DNA of 35,784 nucleotides from the NCBI GenBank assembly GCA_018401455.1, contig JAGYKU010000027.1:1-35784 (forward strand), written 5' to 3'. The notes under the pieces are model-generated. The model did not search any database, was not told where the DNA came from, and worked only from the letters and a program-made list of their open reading frames with translations. Numbering within the stretch: position 1 is the stretch's first letter; the number at the start of each line of letters is the position of its first letter. The position numbers and the translations under genes are program-made. Below, one piece after another: positions 35,744 to 35,784 of the stretch. This DNA is from Flavobacteriales bacterium. Lineage in GTDB: Bacteria > Bacteroidota > Bacteroidia > Flavobacteriales_D > Parvicellaceae.

Positions 35744-35784
35744 TTTATTTTTATTTGGTGTTAAAATTCTGAATTAAATTAATT

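Noticed and set aside
1..35784. tRNA, rRNA, CRISPR, insertion-sequence or prophage signatures
   Set aside because: No tRNA cloverleaf, no regularly spaced repeats, no transposase or integrase motif and no phage structural gene could be seen on either strand.

Overview
The window looks like chromosomal DNA from a member of the Bacteroidota, probably order Flavobacteriales (the order is inference). The support is: very AT-rich sequence; repeated TAnnTTTG -7 elements, the Bacteroidota sigma-A promoter signature; few obvious Shine-Dalgarno sites; type IX secretion (T9SS) C-terminal domains on M1 and S8 peptidases and on a fibronectin-type protein; and Bacteroidota-specific families such as the DUF5686 outer-membrane protein. 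I see no rRNA, tRNA, CRISPR array, transposase or phage gene. Most genes are ordinary housekeeping or cell-envelope genes.

Layout. 1-3.9 kb (+): nhaA and a secreted M1 peptidase. 3.9-9.8 kb (-): a tightly packed envelope operon, tatC > DUF5686 protein > lptB > OmpA-like protein > tsaB. From the divergent promoter region at 9.8-9.9 kb, a membrane cytochrome-b-like gene overlaps a lipoprotein cytochrome c. 10.7-14.8 kb (+): a MORN-repeat protein, a lipoprotein and an S8 protease, all overlapping, then a badly frameshifted secreted protein. 14.8-17.1 kb (+): a Nif3-family gene, a coiled-coil/zinc-ribbon-family gene and a wrecked small lipoprotein gene between two hairpin terminators. 17.2-18.7 kb (-): gltX. 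18.9-21.4 kb (+): a GT25 glycosyltransferase and an MsbA-like exporter. 21.5-23.4 kb (+): a small accessory patch, a MntA/HepT (MNT/HEPN) toxin-antitoxin pair between two small predicted outer-membrane proteins. 23.5-27.7 kb: a DUF4442 hotdog protein (-), cinA (+), a large FN3-like T9SS type-B cargo (+) and a 65-residue membrane protein (-). 27.8-29.3 kb (-): lhgO and a small YkoF/MTH1187-like protein. 29.6-35.7 kb: an Asn-rich secreted protein (+), an M23 lipoprotein and M43-like metalloprotease pair (-), aroB (+) and a secreted hypothetical protein (-).

The most striking feature is the state of the sequence. At least seven genes carry one-base frameshifts, often two of the same sign within 15-40 bases, with the conserved protein readable across all three frames. 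Because lptB is normally essential and several sites are homopolymers, I read most of these as assembly or sequencing indels. The clusters at 13.9-14.3 and 16.8-17.1 kb could instead be true decay.

I found no convincing new multi-gene system. The best leads are the Asn-rich secreted protein with a basic tail, the zinc-ribbon homologue without its cysteines, the DUF5686 gene inside a tatC/lptB operon, the hairpin touching the start of the gene at 21515, and a REP-like palindrome upstream of aroB.
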